Below, in pieces: positions 37,750 to 48,999 of a stretch of 64,000 nt of DNA. The notes beneath the pieces are model-generated. The model was given only the letters and a program-made list of their open reading frames with translations. It ran no database searches and was not told the DNA's origin. The stretch is taken from assembly GCA_029204225.1 (NCBI GenBank), contig CM055096.1:74671521-74735520 (forward strand), in the 5' to 3' direction. How positions within the stretch are numbered: position 1 is the first letter of the stretch; the number at the start of each line of letters is the position of its first letter. Both the position numbers and the translations under genes were made by a program. Source of the DNA: Diphasiastrum complanatum (lineage: Eukaryota; Streptophyta; Lycopodiopsida; Lycopodiales; Lycopodiaceae).

Positions 37750-38795
37750 TGATGGGACAAGGGAGATAGAAGAACGTGAACGGAGAAGGGAACAGAAATA
37801 TTGTGGAATAGCTCTCCCGTTCTAATCAGCTGCTAAATGCAAAAACAGTCTAACAAAAAACTTATGCTAAATGCAGTCACAACTTTCAGTGTTCTAATTG
37901 CTCAACAAGATCTTAAAAATTAATTCATACTCCAAAACAAGAGTACAATCCACCGAAGAGATTAGAGATGATTTGTATGTGGTACTACTGAAATCAGATT
38001 CTACGTGAAGTATAGTTCTGAAATAAATGGAAGAGCAATATAATAATGCGAGTTCCTCAGGCGTCAAAGACAACCATCGTCTGATCATAAATTGAGGAGT
38101 CGTAGACGTCCGTGTTCTGATCAGAGTGAGTAAACAAGCGCGATCAAACAACAATGAAAGTGCATTCAATCACAACAAGCATTCATCTATGTTGTACACA
38201 GATAAAGACAAGCTGTTGTTATATTACATTGAAGCACAATACAAAATAGCAATTACAACAAAAAATGACGACGTAATTGGGAGGCTCAAATAATGTGTCT
38301 CATGGATGGAGTAACCCGTAATCTGTGCTTGGATGATCTATTTATAGACTTTATTCGTGTATTAATTACATTCAATGCTTGTCACCTAATTAGGAAAGCC
38401 GTTGTACTTGGAAGTATATGGCTTTTGTGACAACTATACATAGTGTATACTTTCAACCCGTGGGGAATGTTGACGTGGATGAGGACGTCGCAAATTCTCT
38501 CACTTCGCATTTTACGTGAAGTGACTGGGAACGTTCCTCGTTCAAAATAGACGACCTTCGACATTTTTTCTCTCTTCGGGATTTTGTGAAAAAGCTGAAG
38601 GTGCTCTTAAAAAGACGAAGGTGCCCTTGAAACAGTTTAACTTATGAAAGTAGATGACCGTCGGGAATTCTCTCTCTCTTCACATTTTTCAAAAAAATGC
38701 GAAAAAGCCGAAGTTGTTAAAAATAGTTAAACTTTTGAATTATGAAAGTGTCACATTTCGGGAAAATGCGAAAAAGACGAAGCTTTTGATAGTGT
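37750..38795 (-). repeat. Presumed Copia 5' LTR, element 10
   Basis: Non-coding DNA upstream of the primer site. The inner end ..CCCATCA on the minus strand is plausible. The outer end is not defined; the dispersed repeat at 38798 sets a limit. It contains related blocks GAAAAAGCCGAAG/GAAAAAGACGAAG and TTCACATTTT/TTCGGGATTTTGTG at 38560-38780. Confidence 0.4.
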
Positions 38796-38797
38796 AT

Positions 38798-38935
38798 TTC
38801 TGCAGAATGTTGAAAAAGTAATGGGGTATTTCTGCAGACTTGTTCTAAATGCAAGTTTTGTGGAAGTCATTGAAGATGGCCAAGTCTTCAATGACTTCAA
38901 GTTATTAAACATGACATATGAACTTTGAAATTATG
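38798..38935. repeat. Dispersed repeat copy (partner at 31143-31275)
   Basis: Shares TTTCTGCAGACTTGTTCTAA, then AAGTTTTGTGGAAGTCATTG and AAGATGGCCAAGTCTTCAATGACTTCAAGTTATTAAA (differing at a few bases) with the first copy. It has an extra GTATTTCTGCAGA word at its left, suggesting a small internal duplication. Confidence 0.75.
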
Positions 38936-39138
38936 ACAAGATTGGTTACCCTTTGTTGGAGATCAGCCGGAAGCCCGTTGCAGACGTTCTTCAAATAAAT
39001 TGGCTATTTAAGTTTGTGATTCCTGCAGATATCAGATGAGCAGACGTAGAACCAAAGTTGGTTTCACTTGATCCTAGATCAATGATCAATAAACATGCAG
39101 GAAGAATCATGAAATAGAAATTAGTCATTCACCAAGGA

Positions 39139-40713
39139 GGAAACTGTGGGCTTAATTTTCAACAAAAACACAATGGTGTTGCAGAGCGACATAATCAAAC
39201 TCTTGTTGAGGCAGCACGCTGCATGATGATTCATGCAAAATTACCTGCTGAATTTTGGATGGAAGCAGTTAATACTGCCAATTACTTGCAAAATCGTTCT
39301 TTACAATCTCTAGATAAGGAGAAAACTCCTTATGAATGCTGGACTGAGAAAAAGCCCAAGTTATCGTATTTTAAATTTTTTGGATGTCTAGCATATTTAT
39401 TTGTTCCTAAAGCTAAATGCAATAAGCTAGACAATACTTTCATACCAGAAATTCTAGTTGGATATGATGTTATCTCAAATTATTATAGAATTTTTATTTC
39501 AACTACAAAAAAATTTCATTTATCTAGAGATGTACTCTTTGACAAATCAAAGTTTATAGATGATCCTATTTTTCAGAAAAAGGAAGTAGCAGATGTAAAA
39601 GGATATGATGTTTTTAAAGTTACTCATACTACTCCAAAAGAACAGCCTATTGTTCCAACTATGCATGAGCCTCTTCTTGATGAAGAAGAAGAAGAAGAAA
39701 TTATTGAACATTGAAGAAATCATTGATGCAGGTGAGGAAGAAGAAGAATTTGAATATGAAGAAGCTGCTACATCACGACCAAGGAAAGAAAGAAGAGAGC
39801 CAGTTCACTTCCAAAGAGAATTTGGATATTTTGTGGAAGCTCCATCAACTTATGAAGAAGCGATTCAAATTCACCATGACAGGGTAAAAGGCACTATTGC
39901 ACTTCATCAACAACATTATATTTTGAAGATGCTGAAAGACTACAATATGTTGGAGTGCAAAGGCAAAGACATTCCGTAAAATTATCCAAGGAAGATGGAG
40001 CAAAGACTAAAGAGAAACATGAAGAAATGTCCAAGATTTCTTATCACAACTTGATTTGGCCTTTAATGTATCTCACTACTTGGATGTGGCCTGATATTTC
40101 ATATGCAGTTAATACTCTTAGTCAATTTGCTACTAACTCTAGTGTTATTAATTGGAAGCATGCTAAATATGTTTTACAATATTTGAAAGCTACTTCTGAT
40201 TATGGACTTGTTTTCTCAAAGCAAGATGGTCTATTACTTGCTTCATATAGTGATGCCAGTTGGGCTTCTAATATGGATGATTATAAAAGCATTATAGGAG
40301 GATGTAGTATACTTTCAGGAGCAACCATAACATGGATATGCAAGAAGCAACCTTTTGTTGCTCAATCCTCTTGTGAGGCGGAATACATTGTAGCATCAAG
40401 AGTTTCTAATGATATAGTTTGGCTGCATTACATGCTTGAACATCTACATCAAATGCATGAAGGCACGAGTTCTTTATTTATTGACAACACTTTTGCTATT
40501 ATACTTTCAAAAGGTGTTGTATTTCATGGGAGGACCAAACATATTCATATCAAGTATCATCATTTGAGAAATCTAGTCAAGAAGAAGATTATCTCCCCTA
40601 TCTTCATTGACTCAAGTAACATGGTTGCGGATATTCTTACAAAGGCACTCCATGCAAAATTATTTCATCATCATAGGAAGAAGCTTGGAGTATGTAATAT
40701 TGACCAAACTTAA
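39139..40713 (+). pseudogene. Copia integrase-RNase H relic of a second lineage, RT deleted (element 11)
   Basis: Integrase C-terminal half: HNGVAERHNQTLVEAARCMM, HAKLPAEFWMEAVNTANYLQ, KTPYECWTEKKPKLSYFKFF, GCLAYLFVPKAK, HLSRDVLFD. An acidic linker with a frameshift near 39714 leads to ERREPVHFQREFGYFVEAPS, TYEEAIQIHHD. The sequence then jumps to VKGTIALHQQHYILKMLKDY, removing almost all of RT including YVDD. After a frameshift at 39979 RNase H is open to a natural-looking stop at 40711-40713: LIWPLMYLTTWMWPDISYAV, SYSDASWASNMDDYKSI, QPFVAQSSCEAEYI, FIDNTFAIILSKGVVFHGRTKHIHIKYHHLR, MVADILTKALHAKLF. Unlike the other Copia pieces it uses AT-rich codons and GRTKHI wording, so it is a different lineage. 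Confidence 0.88.
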
Positions 40714-41396
40714 GAGGGAGACGTTATGGTTTAAGTTTGGGTCAATTTCACCATGTATTTTGGCGCCACACAATAGTAATTTGCGCCATGCAACATTGTT
40801 TTCTCTCCAAGTTTAAATAGGCTTTCCAAGTTTGTAAAACATTATAATATAGTTTATTGTAAAGGTTATAACCTTGAGTAGGCCCAAAAAAAAAAAGTTT
40901 CTAAATGAGGGCCTAGGGAGAATTTCACATGCTACCAACTATATGTTGGAACTTTATCAATTTTAATGTTGAAGAGGGGTGCATATTTCCTAGCATGGAA
41001 ACTTGTGGACCAAGGCAAATCATGCCAAGAATCATTGCATGAAGAGAGAATACGAAAACCCAAGCATAGAACGTGTAAGCTCGAGTCTTAGCATGTGGGA
41101 CACCTACACCTACACTTGGAAGCCATGTACATCACAAATCATTTGTTCTAAACTAATAAAGAGACCCTCCTCCTCCCAATGGGCGTACTTCCTGTGGAGA
41201 GGTCTTTCTCACATATGCTAGAGGTCTTTGATTTCTTGTATGGTGAAGTTTCTTGCTCATTTATGCTAGTGTTATGCTATCCAATTATTTTTCTAGATTG
41301 ATGGGTGTTGAATCTTGTTTCTTTCATTGTAATCTTGTTACCCCTATGTTCTTTGTGTTGAAAGTTTGTGGGCAGCAAGTATTCAAGATCCATTCA
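40714..41396 (+). repeat. Probable Copia 3' LTR with polypurine tract, element 11
   Basis: AAGAGGGAGA (about 40712-40721) directly after the RNase H stop is a polypurine tract. The LTR should start there (TTATGGTTTAAG, a canonical TG is not obvious) and end near GTTTGTGGGCAGCA at about 41383-41396. It contains AATAAAGAG at 41156 and a TTGTAATCTTGTTACC block near 41326, common in Copia R regions. Borders are estimates. Confidence 0.5.
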
Positions 41397-41474
41397 GGCC
41401 AAATTGAAGGAGCAATATCATAGTTTTTTATGCTAGAATGCTTTATATAGCATCCACCATCATTTTAGATCATG

Positions 41475-41562
41475 AAACCCAACGAGGTTGGCTCAACTGG
41501 TTAGCTTGGCATCCAAAGTTTCTTTGGTCCCAGGTTTGAGCCTCCCCTTGGAAACCAAGAAG
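41475..41562 (+). mobile_element. tRNA-like SINE insertion, copy 1, with 14-bp target duplication
   Basis: An 88-bp body with an RNA polymerase III A-box-like segment (TTGGCTCAACTGGTTAGC) and a B-box-like segment (GGTTTGAGCC), plus the hairpin CCAAAG..CTTTGG between them. It is flanked exactly by CATTTTAGATCATG (41461-41474 and 41563-41576), the hallmark of retroposition. A second copy lies at 60371-60456. It does not fold into a canonical tRNA because the anticodon loop is wrong, so it is a tRNA-derived retroposon rather than a tRNA gene. Confidence 0.82.
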
Positions 41563-41576
41563 CATTTTAGATCATG

Positions 41577-42260
41577 TAGCGAGTTCTTTTATAAGTATTA
41601 TGTAATATTCTGCTCACGTTCTCTTTATCTTCTCCGTTGTCCACCATAGCCGGGAAAATCCAATTGCTACATAAGTCTGATTAATTCATTGCATGTCAAC
41701 AAATTCACCATTTGCTAGCAATTTACTATTGCGTGTGTAAGTATTAGTCCATGCACGTTGCATGCATGTCTCGAGAATTTTTCAGATTGCTTGCAGGTTG
41801 CTATATTTGCTTGCATGTTGAATAAATGTTGTTAGTTTTGAGCTATTGTGAGTTATAGAAGACCATCAAGGATTCTCAAAATATTTGTCACATACAATTT
41901 TAGTACCTCAAACTAAACTTATGGATGTGTCACCACATACTATAATGTATACTTTTCTTGCATGGGATAAACATAGTTCACGCTTGTACAATGACTAAGG
42001 ACTTAAATTCTTAATCAAATACCATCTTGAGAAAAAAAATTAGTGCACATGCCAAGTTGCCAACTTTAAGTAGATCCATAATTATATGATCGTAAAATCA
42101 TTTTCTGCTTTTTTATAAAAAAAAGAAGAAGATGTCTCACAGAACGTAATTTTTGCACTTTTTTTTTTCAAAAATTTTTACATGCACTTTATGGGATGCA
42201 AAAGGTGCATGCAATTACGGCAAACTAAAAGGGAAAAAAATGTTTTTTTTCACATCGCAG
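41577..42260. other. Unassigned intergenic stretch
   Basis: No coding frame of note. It has several GCATGCA/TTGCATG words at 41690-41830 and a run of A and T homopolymers near 42110-42250. Nothing else can be supported. Confidence 0.4.
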
Positions 42261-42439
42261 AAGGTCACCCTCCGAGGTCATTCCGCTGGAGAAGGGCCTT
42301 CCGCCTCGGGCGACCCCCAAGAAATTTGATGATGACGTAAGGAGACATGGGTCCATGAGTAAACATGCATGACGTATGGTGGAAGGCCTCGTTTGAGGAC
42401 CTTATGTGTGGGGGAAGGGTGCCACATAGCACATGCACA

Positions 42440-42840
42440 TTCCATCGGAGAGAGGAGAGAGAAGATGCATTCCATAGAGAGAGAACATGCATTCCACCTG
42501 AGAGAGGAGAGAGAACATGCATTCCGTAAAGAGAGAATGATAGATTCTTAGGAGAGAAAATTGGATGAACATTATGCTCTTGAAAGTGGTCCCAAAATAC
42601 AAAGGACACCTGAGCACAAGGCATTACGTGCAGGGAGGGCCTTTGCTTCAGGGCGGGAAGCCCGAGGCCCAAGTCAAGACCTTCGTACATAATGTTATGT
42701 GAGAAAGTAGAGAGAGAATGCACAATCCAAAGAGGGATTCATGACATAATGCTAGGTGAGAAAATATAGAGAGAATGCACAATGCAAAGAGAGAATAGCA
42801 GATTCCTAGAGAGAGAAAGGTAGGTGGATGGAGGTTCCAT
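42440..42840. repeat. Purine-rich GAGAGAA / ATGCATTCC interspersed repeat
   Basis: ATGCATTCC recurs at about 42467, 42488 and 42518, each next to GAGAGAGAA runs. Two blocks AGAGAGAATGCACAAT.CAAAGAG (about 42713 and 42771) repeat with a spacing of about 58 bp. AGATTCTTAGGAGAGAAA (42542) and AGATTCCTAGAGAGAGAAAG (42800) are also related. It looks like a degenerate minisatellite. Confidence 0.7.
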
Positions 42841-43830
42841 ATAGTATAATTCAGTCATTTCAAAGATTACCAAAACCAGCCGTTGAATGCAGGCAGTAGT
42901 GGCATGATTCCACACGTAGCTCAATCAAAGACCCAGGGAATAGGAGCTCTTCCAAACCAACGTGGAAGATTGAGGAAGACGTCACAGAGTCTGGGGGAAA
43001 GTTCTACGACCTCGTGATAGAGATGATCATTTTATGTTTCGTAGCACACGAACCTTCACAACCGGCCGGCCAAACAGTGCTGTTCAGTTTGGATGGACGA
43101 CCAGTACCATAAAATTGGCCAAAACTTCGCTTTGATGTTCAATTTTAGGTGAAACACTCAGTAGCCCTATAAAGAAGAGGTACTGAATATTCCATGAGTG
43201 TTGAAATGAATAGGATGAATATTAGCAACTGAGAGATGTCCAAGCTGTGGGTCAATTTGCCACATTGTTGCTACAACATAGTACTATTGGCCTGAACATT
43301 TGTGGACTGAATGAATCATAGTTGGATCTTACTATATTATTCGCTACATTAGCACCATGCATGCCTGCCTGCATTAAGCGTGCCTACCAACATCAAAAGC
43401 CGCTGCTGCAAAGTGGTTTCAAATAACATAACTTAAACTCATAATAAAAATTGCGTGAAAATGATAGGTGCAACGGCTACTGATTGATGAGCCACTCTCG
43501 AGCAACATCATCACTTCCGTCCCGGACCCCGGTGTATCCCGGTGTATGCCCTCACTCCTCAATGATGATGAACGAATTGGTTTTCTGAGGGTTCTTTCTT
43601 TTGTAAGCTATCGGTCATTTTATTTGGAGTGGTACATTTGCAACCTGGGTCCTGACGTCCTGACGGATTCCTTAGGGGTTATATAGTGTATTTATAAGGA
43701 GGCTTAAATTTTGCAAAAACCTCGTGAGATTCTAGAAGAGCTAATCCATGCCCTAAAATATTTAAGGGGCTCTAACTTTTATAAAGTATGTACTATGACC
43801 TAATAAATCAGACCTCCATTTTGGATTTCC
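42841..43830. other. Unassigned intergenic stretch
   Basis: No supported gene. A short plus-strand ORF at 43468-43686 has no recognisable domain, and no terminal repeats were seen. Confidence 0.4.
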
Positions 43831-44018
43831 CACTAATCTTTCTAATGAGGAACCCATCACCCATACATAAAGCATCCTACGAAAAATGTCTTTATACTTG
43901 TAGGAATGTGATAAGCTAACTTGCCACTAATCTTTCTAATTAGGAACCCATTACCCATACATAAAGCATCCTACGAAAAATGCCTTTATAATTGTAGGAA
44001 TGTGATAAGCTAACTTGC
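43831..44018. repeat. Tandem duplication, 94-bp unit, two copies
   Basis: Copies 43831-43924 and 43925-44018 are nearly identical: CACTAATCTTTCTAAT.AGGA.., CATACATAAAGCATCCTACG.., GGAATGTGATAAGCTAACTT. Only a few substitutions separate them, so the duplication is recent relative to the surrounding decayed DNA. Confidence 0.92.
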
Positions 44019-44090
44019 TAGAAATAGAGTTGAGTAAATGCACTTTACAAGTTTGCAAGGTGTGTTTATAATAAATAAACAAAGAAAAAT

Positions 44091-44114
44091 GCACTTTACA
44101 AATGTGTAAAGTGC
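44091..44114. repeat. Perfect 10-bp inverted repeat (hairpin)
   Basis: GCACTTTACA, loop AATG, TGTAAAGTGC. A third copy of the arm (GCACTTTACAAG) lies 52 bp to the left at 44039. It could be a foldback remnant; no gene sits nearby to make it a terminator. Confidence 0.85.
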
Positions 44115-44277
44115 AACACCATAAAACGTATGAAATTCTCAAACTTTGTAAAAAATAGGCATATTTTTTTTATTTATAGCATTTGAGTGATGCTTTTCCT
44201 ATACTTTATGGTGTTGCCAAATGTTTTACATTTTTAGCTTTGCTCCCATACCATATCAGCTACAATGCCCACAAGCT

Positions 44278-44380
44278 ATTGTGAGAACTTTGCAAAAAAT
44301 CGTGTCCTTTTAGCTCTACCCACAAGTTATTGTGAGAACTTTTAAAAAAATGAAGTGTCCATTTAGCTCTGCCATAGCCA
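44278..44380. repeat. Tandem duplication, ~51-bp unit, two copies
   Basis: CCACAAGYTATTGTGAGAAC, then TTT.. AAAAAAT.., GTGTCC.TTTAGCTCT occurs from 44278 and again from 44329. Units differ at several bases. Confidence 0.85.
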
Positions 44381-44824
44381 TGCTAGTGGTAATTACGTTG
44401 ATGATTTACTTAAATTGAGTTGTCACCGTTAGGTGAGTTTGAGCATTGCAATAAGTTTTTTTCTTTTCTTTCCAAACATGCATTTATTGGTCCAACAATA
44501 TGAATGTGAGACAAGGCTTTTCATGATATATCAATCACTTTGTTTTTGGTAATTTGAGTTAAAAAATAAGTATTTATGTTGATCCGTAAGTTGAGAGATT
44601 TTTTTTTTGTCATTTTTCAACGTGCATGACAAAGATGCTCACAATTTTCAAGATCACCTCGTTTTGACCTTGAATGACTCAAAACATTGTTTATTCCTCC
44701 TACCATTATGTGACCATAATTATTTTGTCTTTTGTACTTTGAAGCCACCATAAAAATTCGACCTATCAAGTGTTTTTCTATCTTATAGCACATTTCTCAA
44801 CCATACTGCTTCTTTAGTAGCTTG

Positions 44825-44950
44825 AGAAGTAGCGATATGCTCTGGCTGATTGCTTTAGGCCATGAAGTGCCTTATGGAGTTTATATACACGATTTGCCTT
44901 ACCGTTGATCCTCTAAAACCAAGCTCTGGCTAATTGCTTGTGGAGTCTTA
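44825..44950 (-). pseudogene. Small Copia reverse transcriptase relic, internally shuffled
   Basis: The minus strand reads QLARAWF, a stop, RINGKANRVYKLHKALHGLKQ, SARAYRYFSS. The block VYKLHKALHGLKQSARA is the conserved Copia VCKL-KALYGLKQ-PR-W segment. The preceding ARAWF..RIN is what normally follows it, so the two parts appear in swapped order or as two partial copies. Too small for lineage assignment. Confidence 0.65.
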
Positions 44951-45966
44951 TGATCTCACATTATCCAAATTTTGTCATATATTGTAAAAAAATTTCAATT
45001 TCCATATATATAAAATGTGCTATAGTGCCTAAATACATGTAAAGGCCTATTTCGCACTTTGTAAATTCATATTTTGAGTAGAAGTTGCGACGTTCTAAAG
45101 AGACGCAATAGAAGTTCAGAACCGACATTTGACGGTTCGTAAGCGACATTGAGGCTGAAGAACATTCCTATAAGAATAACACTACGTGCCATTGTACATA
45201 CGCATTTTTACGCAGAGCTGAGTATCAATAGAGAGCGAAGAGCAAGTTCTTATAGCTTGAACATTCTTTCCTTCTGTTATCTCTCACATAATTACTTCTT
45301 ATCATTTGTGCGAACTCACTCTGTATGATCTGTGATTGATTGTGATACTGTTCTATCTGTGTCACACACATTTCTTAAGTCATACTGAATTTCAGTTACT
45401 CTAACATGGATTTTCAAGCGACACCAGCAAGTAATAATTCTGACTAATGTGCACAGGGAATTAGCCGAAGCGGTTAAACATAACTTTTAGCAGAAACTCC
45501 TTCAACTCTGAATGAGCTATGTGTTCAGATAATGGGATTGATTGAGGCTCTGTCTTGTTTGCTTCCTGCGATAAAAACTAATTCTCTGTGTTTGATTAAG
45601 AAGAACTTTTAGCTAATGTGATTCTGCTTGATGAATCTAATTGCTAGTTGCTGTAAGTTCTGACTGTTTTCCTAATGTCTGAAGAGTCTGAAAGATAAAG
45701 TTATTCTTACAATTACAGACCTTGACCAAATCATTTCATCATTGGTGTTCCTGGATGCCAATTTACCCAAATATCTTTGGATAACCAATTATGTCGCCGT
45801 AGTATTCATCGTGAACTTTATACACTCTAGTTTGTTTATCATCATACATACATTTACCATGCAAAAGATGAGATTATTCTCTCTCTTGGGGAACGATCAA
45901 ACCTTTTATACTACGTAATTCATTGATTTTTGTGAAATTCTATAATGACTAGGCCACCACATAATT
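44951..45966 (+). repeat. Probable Gypsy 5' LTR region
   Basis: Non-coding DNA leading to a Gypsy primer site. The LTR must end near 45960 (..GGCCACCACA). The start is not identifiable without a second LTR copy; TGTAAAAAAATTTC near 44983 is a candidate. No coding frame of note. Confidence 0.45.
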
Positions 45967-45984
45967 TGGCGCCATTGCCGGGGA
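45967..45984 (+). other. Gypsy primer binding site (tRNA-Asp type)
   Basis: TGGCGCCATTGCCGGGGA, one base from the TGGCGCCGTTGCCGGGGA site used by plant Athila/Tat-type Gypsy elements and complementary to tRNA-Asp. The gag ATG follows about 65 bp later. Confidence 0.85.
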
Positions 45985-46049
45985 GATGAATTTCACCTTT
46001 TGCAATATTTTTAAGTGTATTACATCTACGAATCTTCCTCATGTAATGC

Positions 46050-47207
46050 ATGCCAAGAACATACTCTCAAACAATTATTGAACAGAAACGTTTAGAGCGT
46101 GCACAGCGTTTAGAAGCATATAGGAAGACTAGAGATTTGTATTTGCAGAATTTGCAAAACTCACCAGTTAGAGAAAGATTAATACCCGAAGCGTTTAATG
46201 ATCTTTTACATGCTACTACAGCATTTGTAGATTCATTTGAGGAAAGATCTGTTGAAACACCAAGTTCTACAGATTCACCTAAATCAGATTCGTCTGATTC
46301 TACTTCCGAACCAAATTCAGACTCTTTGTCCGAGCGAAGTTTAGATTCAGATCCTCCAAGTTCATATAATTCACCACCATCTGTTAATATGGCTAATCCA
46401 GCACCACCCACATTTACAAAAATCAAATATGATTTCTTTAAGGGATCATCATCTGAAGATGCGGATAGTTATATGTCGCAATTTGAATCCATTACCATAG
46501 CAAACAAAGAGCAGACGGATGAGGATAAAGTTAGAATTTTGTCAGGTCTTCTGCGGAAGCAAGCTAGGATTTGGTACAATCAATTAGTACCGGAAACAGT
46601 TAATACTTGGAACGCTTTAAAAGCAGCATTCCTTCAACAGTTTAGGGAGATTGGATATTCCACTAGATTGTTGGCTCGGCTTAATTCTGTTGAAAAAAAA
46701 CCAAAGGAATCACTTAGGAAATATACTCGTAGGGTTAAGAATTTAATAGGAAAGTTAGGAGCCCAGTATCCAGTTCCTATGCAAAATGAATGGTTCTTGG
46801 GTGGTTTGCCTAAGAAAATGGATCGTTATTGTCGATAGGGTTTGATGACTTCTTTGGAAGATGTCATTGCCTCTGCCGAGAATTACGAAACCTCTCGAAT
46901 TTCTTGCAGACGGAGAAATGAAAGAAAAAGTAGTAAAAAACACAAATTTAAACGAACAGAAGAATCTGAAACATCTACTGAGTCTGAATCAGAATCTAAT
47001 TCAGTGGATATGGAAGAATCTTCTGAGTATTCATCTTATTCTTCTTCATCGGAAGAAGAATATTCTTATAGGAAAACTAAGAATAGGAACTTAGAAAGAA
47101 AGAAAAGAATGGAGAAATCCAAAAAGATGGATCCATTAAGGAAAAGTGTTGAGTTGTTAACAAGAGAAATGAGTGAAAAAATAAAGGATATGTCTTCCGA
47201 AATGTGA
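46050..47207 (+). pseudogene. Ty3/Gypsy gag (Retrotrans_gag), single TAG stop
   Basis: One frame of about 385 codons interrupted only by TAG at 46836-46838. The N-terminal third is Ser/Asp/Pro-rich (SSTDSPKSDSSDSTSEPNSD). The conserved capsid-like core follows at residues ~125-260: FFKGSSSEDADSYMSQFESI, DKVRILSGLLRKQARIWYNQ, TWNALKAAFLQQFREIGYST, ESLRKYTRRVKNLIGKLGAQ, NEWFLGGLPKKMDRY. After the stop the same frame continues (SLEDVIASAENYETSR) into a Lys/Arg and Ser/Glu-rich coiled tail. The zinc knuckles follow after an AT-rich stretch (47208-47520) that is out of frame and may be an insertion. Confidence 0.9.
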
Positions 47208-47520
47208 TAAAACAAATGGAAGATAAAATCAATAAACAGAATATAATCAATGATCAATGATTTCTTTTTTGATAAATAACAATAATGATGGTTGTAAATT
47301 GTTGAAGAAAAGTTTTTCTATAAGTCATAACAATAGTAGTCTATTTCAATTGATTGTCCACCAACTACGAGCAGAATTGTCTAATTAATTCATAAAGATT
47401 AAGAATCGATGCTAGGAATTTAGTAGCTTCTATATCATATTTCAATTTTTGTTCCTAATCATGCTTTCATTTGGTAGTTTTTTCAAGCCTTCATTAGACA
47501 TTTTAAAATAAGGCAAAAGG

Positions 47521-48900
47521 TCCAAATATCTGATGTTAAAGCCAAGCGAAAGAAAGCGAAGCCTAACGCCAATGTTTGGTGTACCGCGTGTGGGAAGGAA
47601 GGTCATTCTAAGACCAACTGTCCCAATTTACAGACTAATTATTTAGAAGAGGAACTATTCCTTTGTCCGATTAATAATCATGAGGAGGTAGCTTATACTG
47701 CAACTCCTACTAACCAAAAAACTATGATACCGAAACATCGTACTGGTCAACAGTACACTATTTTGCAAAGGGGCGGAACACGAGATTCCACTCCACCAAC
47801 CATAGTGAGGGGTTCGTGCTACAATTGCGGAGCCTCGGATCACTATTCGCCTGATTGCCCTGAACCCAGGAGATCAGCAAGATATGTGTCGCTTTATGCT
47901 AACTGTAAAGGCGAAGGTCATGTCACTGCTAAATGTCCTCAGCCACAACAGCCACCAAGGTTTGTAAACTCGCCTAGGGAAGATGACCTTCGGCCATCTA
48001 AGACTAACACTGACATGATAGTTCGGAGGATAGAAGTAGAGTCTGAATTATTAGATCAAGATCATCAATGGCCAGATTTAGAGGAAAAAATGAATAAAGT
48101 AACTACAAGACGTAGTAAAGATTCTTTAACTCTTAAAGATAAGAAGAAAACTAAGACAAAAATTGCGAAAACTACGAAAAATGCGACAAAAAAAGGGAAG
48201 GTCGCAGAACAGTTAGTAAAAATTTCTAGTAATAAAGAATTAAAGCTTGATAAGTCTAATGGAAAGCATTATGATGTTGATATTAGTTCAGAAGCTAAGA
48301 AGCTTTTAGACGAAGAAACTAGAAAAGTTAAAAAAGTGACATTTTTAGATCCAGTTATAAGTAGCGAGATACCTAGACATCTGTCGCTACTTAGAAACCA
48401 TTTTTATAATATTGTCAAAGACCTTGTTTCTAGAATGCCCAATATAAATTTTAAACAGTTATTAGGCGATAACCAATATTATAAAAAAGAAATTAAGCAA
48501 TTTTTGCAAAATAAAAAGAGAAGAAAAGCACATCTACCAATAGTCAACATAGGAGTGATGAAGGCCCAAACAAAGATTCAAGTAGTAATTAATGGCTGCA
48601 TCTTAGATAATGTACCCATAGATTCCGGATCTAGTGTAAATATAATGACTGAAGAAACAGCATACAAATTAGGCATTCATCATAGAATAGCACCCACTTT
48701 AAGACATTGAAGGTTAGCCGATGCAACTAGAAGATCACCACTAGGAGAACTATCTCAGGTTACAGTTTATATTGGAGACCATAAGTTTCTTATGGATTTT
48801 ATAATATTAAAAACTACGAGACAATCGTCATATAGAGTGTTATTAGAACGACCATGGCTCTATCAGGCCGATGTTATAACCCACTGGAAGAAAAAGGAGA
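47521..48900 (+). pseudogene. Gypsy zinc knuckles and first aspartic protease domain
   Basis: The frame is open from about 47521 to 48710. Three CCHC knuckles occur: CTACGKEGHSKTNC (47580-47621), CYNCGASDHYSPDC (47818-47859) and a third, YANCKGEGHVTAKC, whose first Cys is Tyr. A Lys-rich linker and a helical segment (EIPRHLSLLRNHFYNIVKDL) follow. The first retropepsin-like domain has VVINGCILDNVPIDSGSSVN with catalytic Asp-Ser-Gly at 48621-48629, a stop at 48708-48710, then RRSPLGELSQVTVYIG and RVLLERPWLYQADVITHW to about 48885. A stop at 48933 or nearby and a frameshift separate it from a second, related domain. Confidence 0.87.
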
Positions 48901-48999
48901 TTACCTTCAGAGACCGGATGGAGACACCGACATGAAAAAGTCATAAAAGAATTTCCATATCATGGGAAAAAGATAAGTATGAAGGTGAGACACCTACAT

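Noticed and set aside
41478-41560. A functional tRNA gene
   Set aside because: A- and B-box-like segments are present but the anticodon arm is CCAAAG..CTTTGG with a 3-base loop, and the copy is flanked by a target duplication; a SINE-like retroposon fits better.
44091-44114. Rho-independent terminator
   Set aside because: Perfect hairpin, but the DNA is plant nuclear and no transcription unit ends there.
46067-46426. 119-codon minus-strand ORF opposite the Gypsy gag
   Set aside because: Antisense of the Ser/Glu-rich gag N-terminus; no domain.
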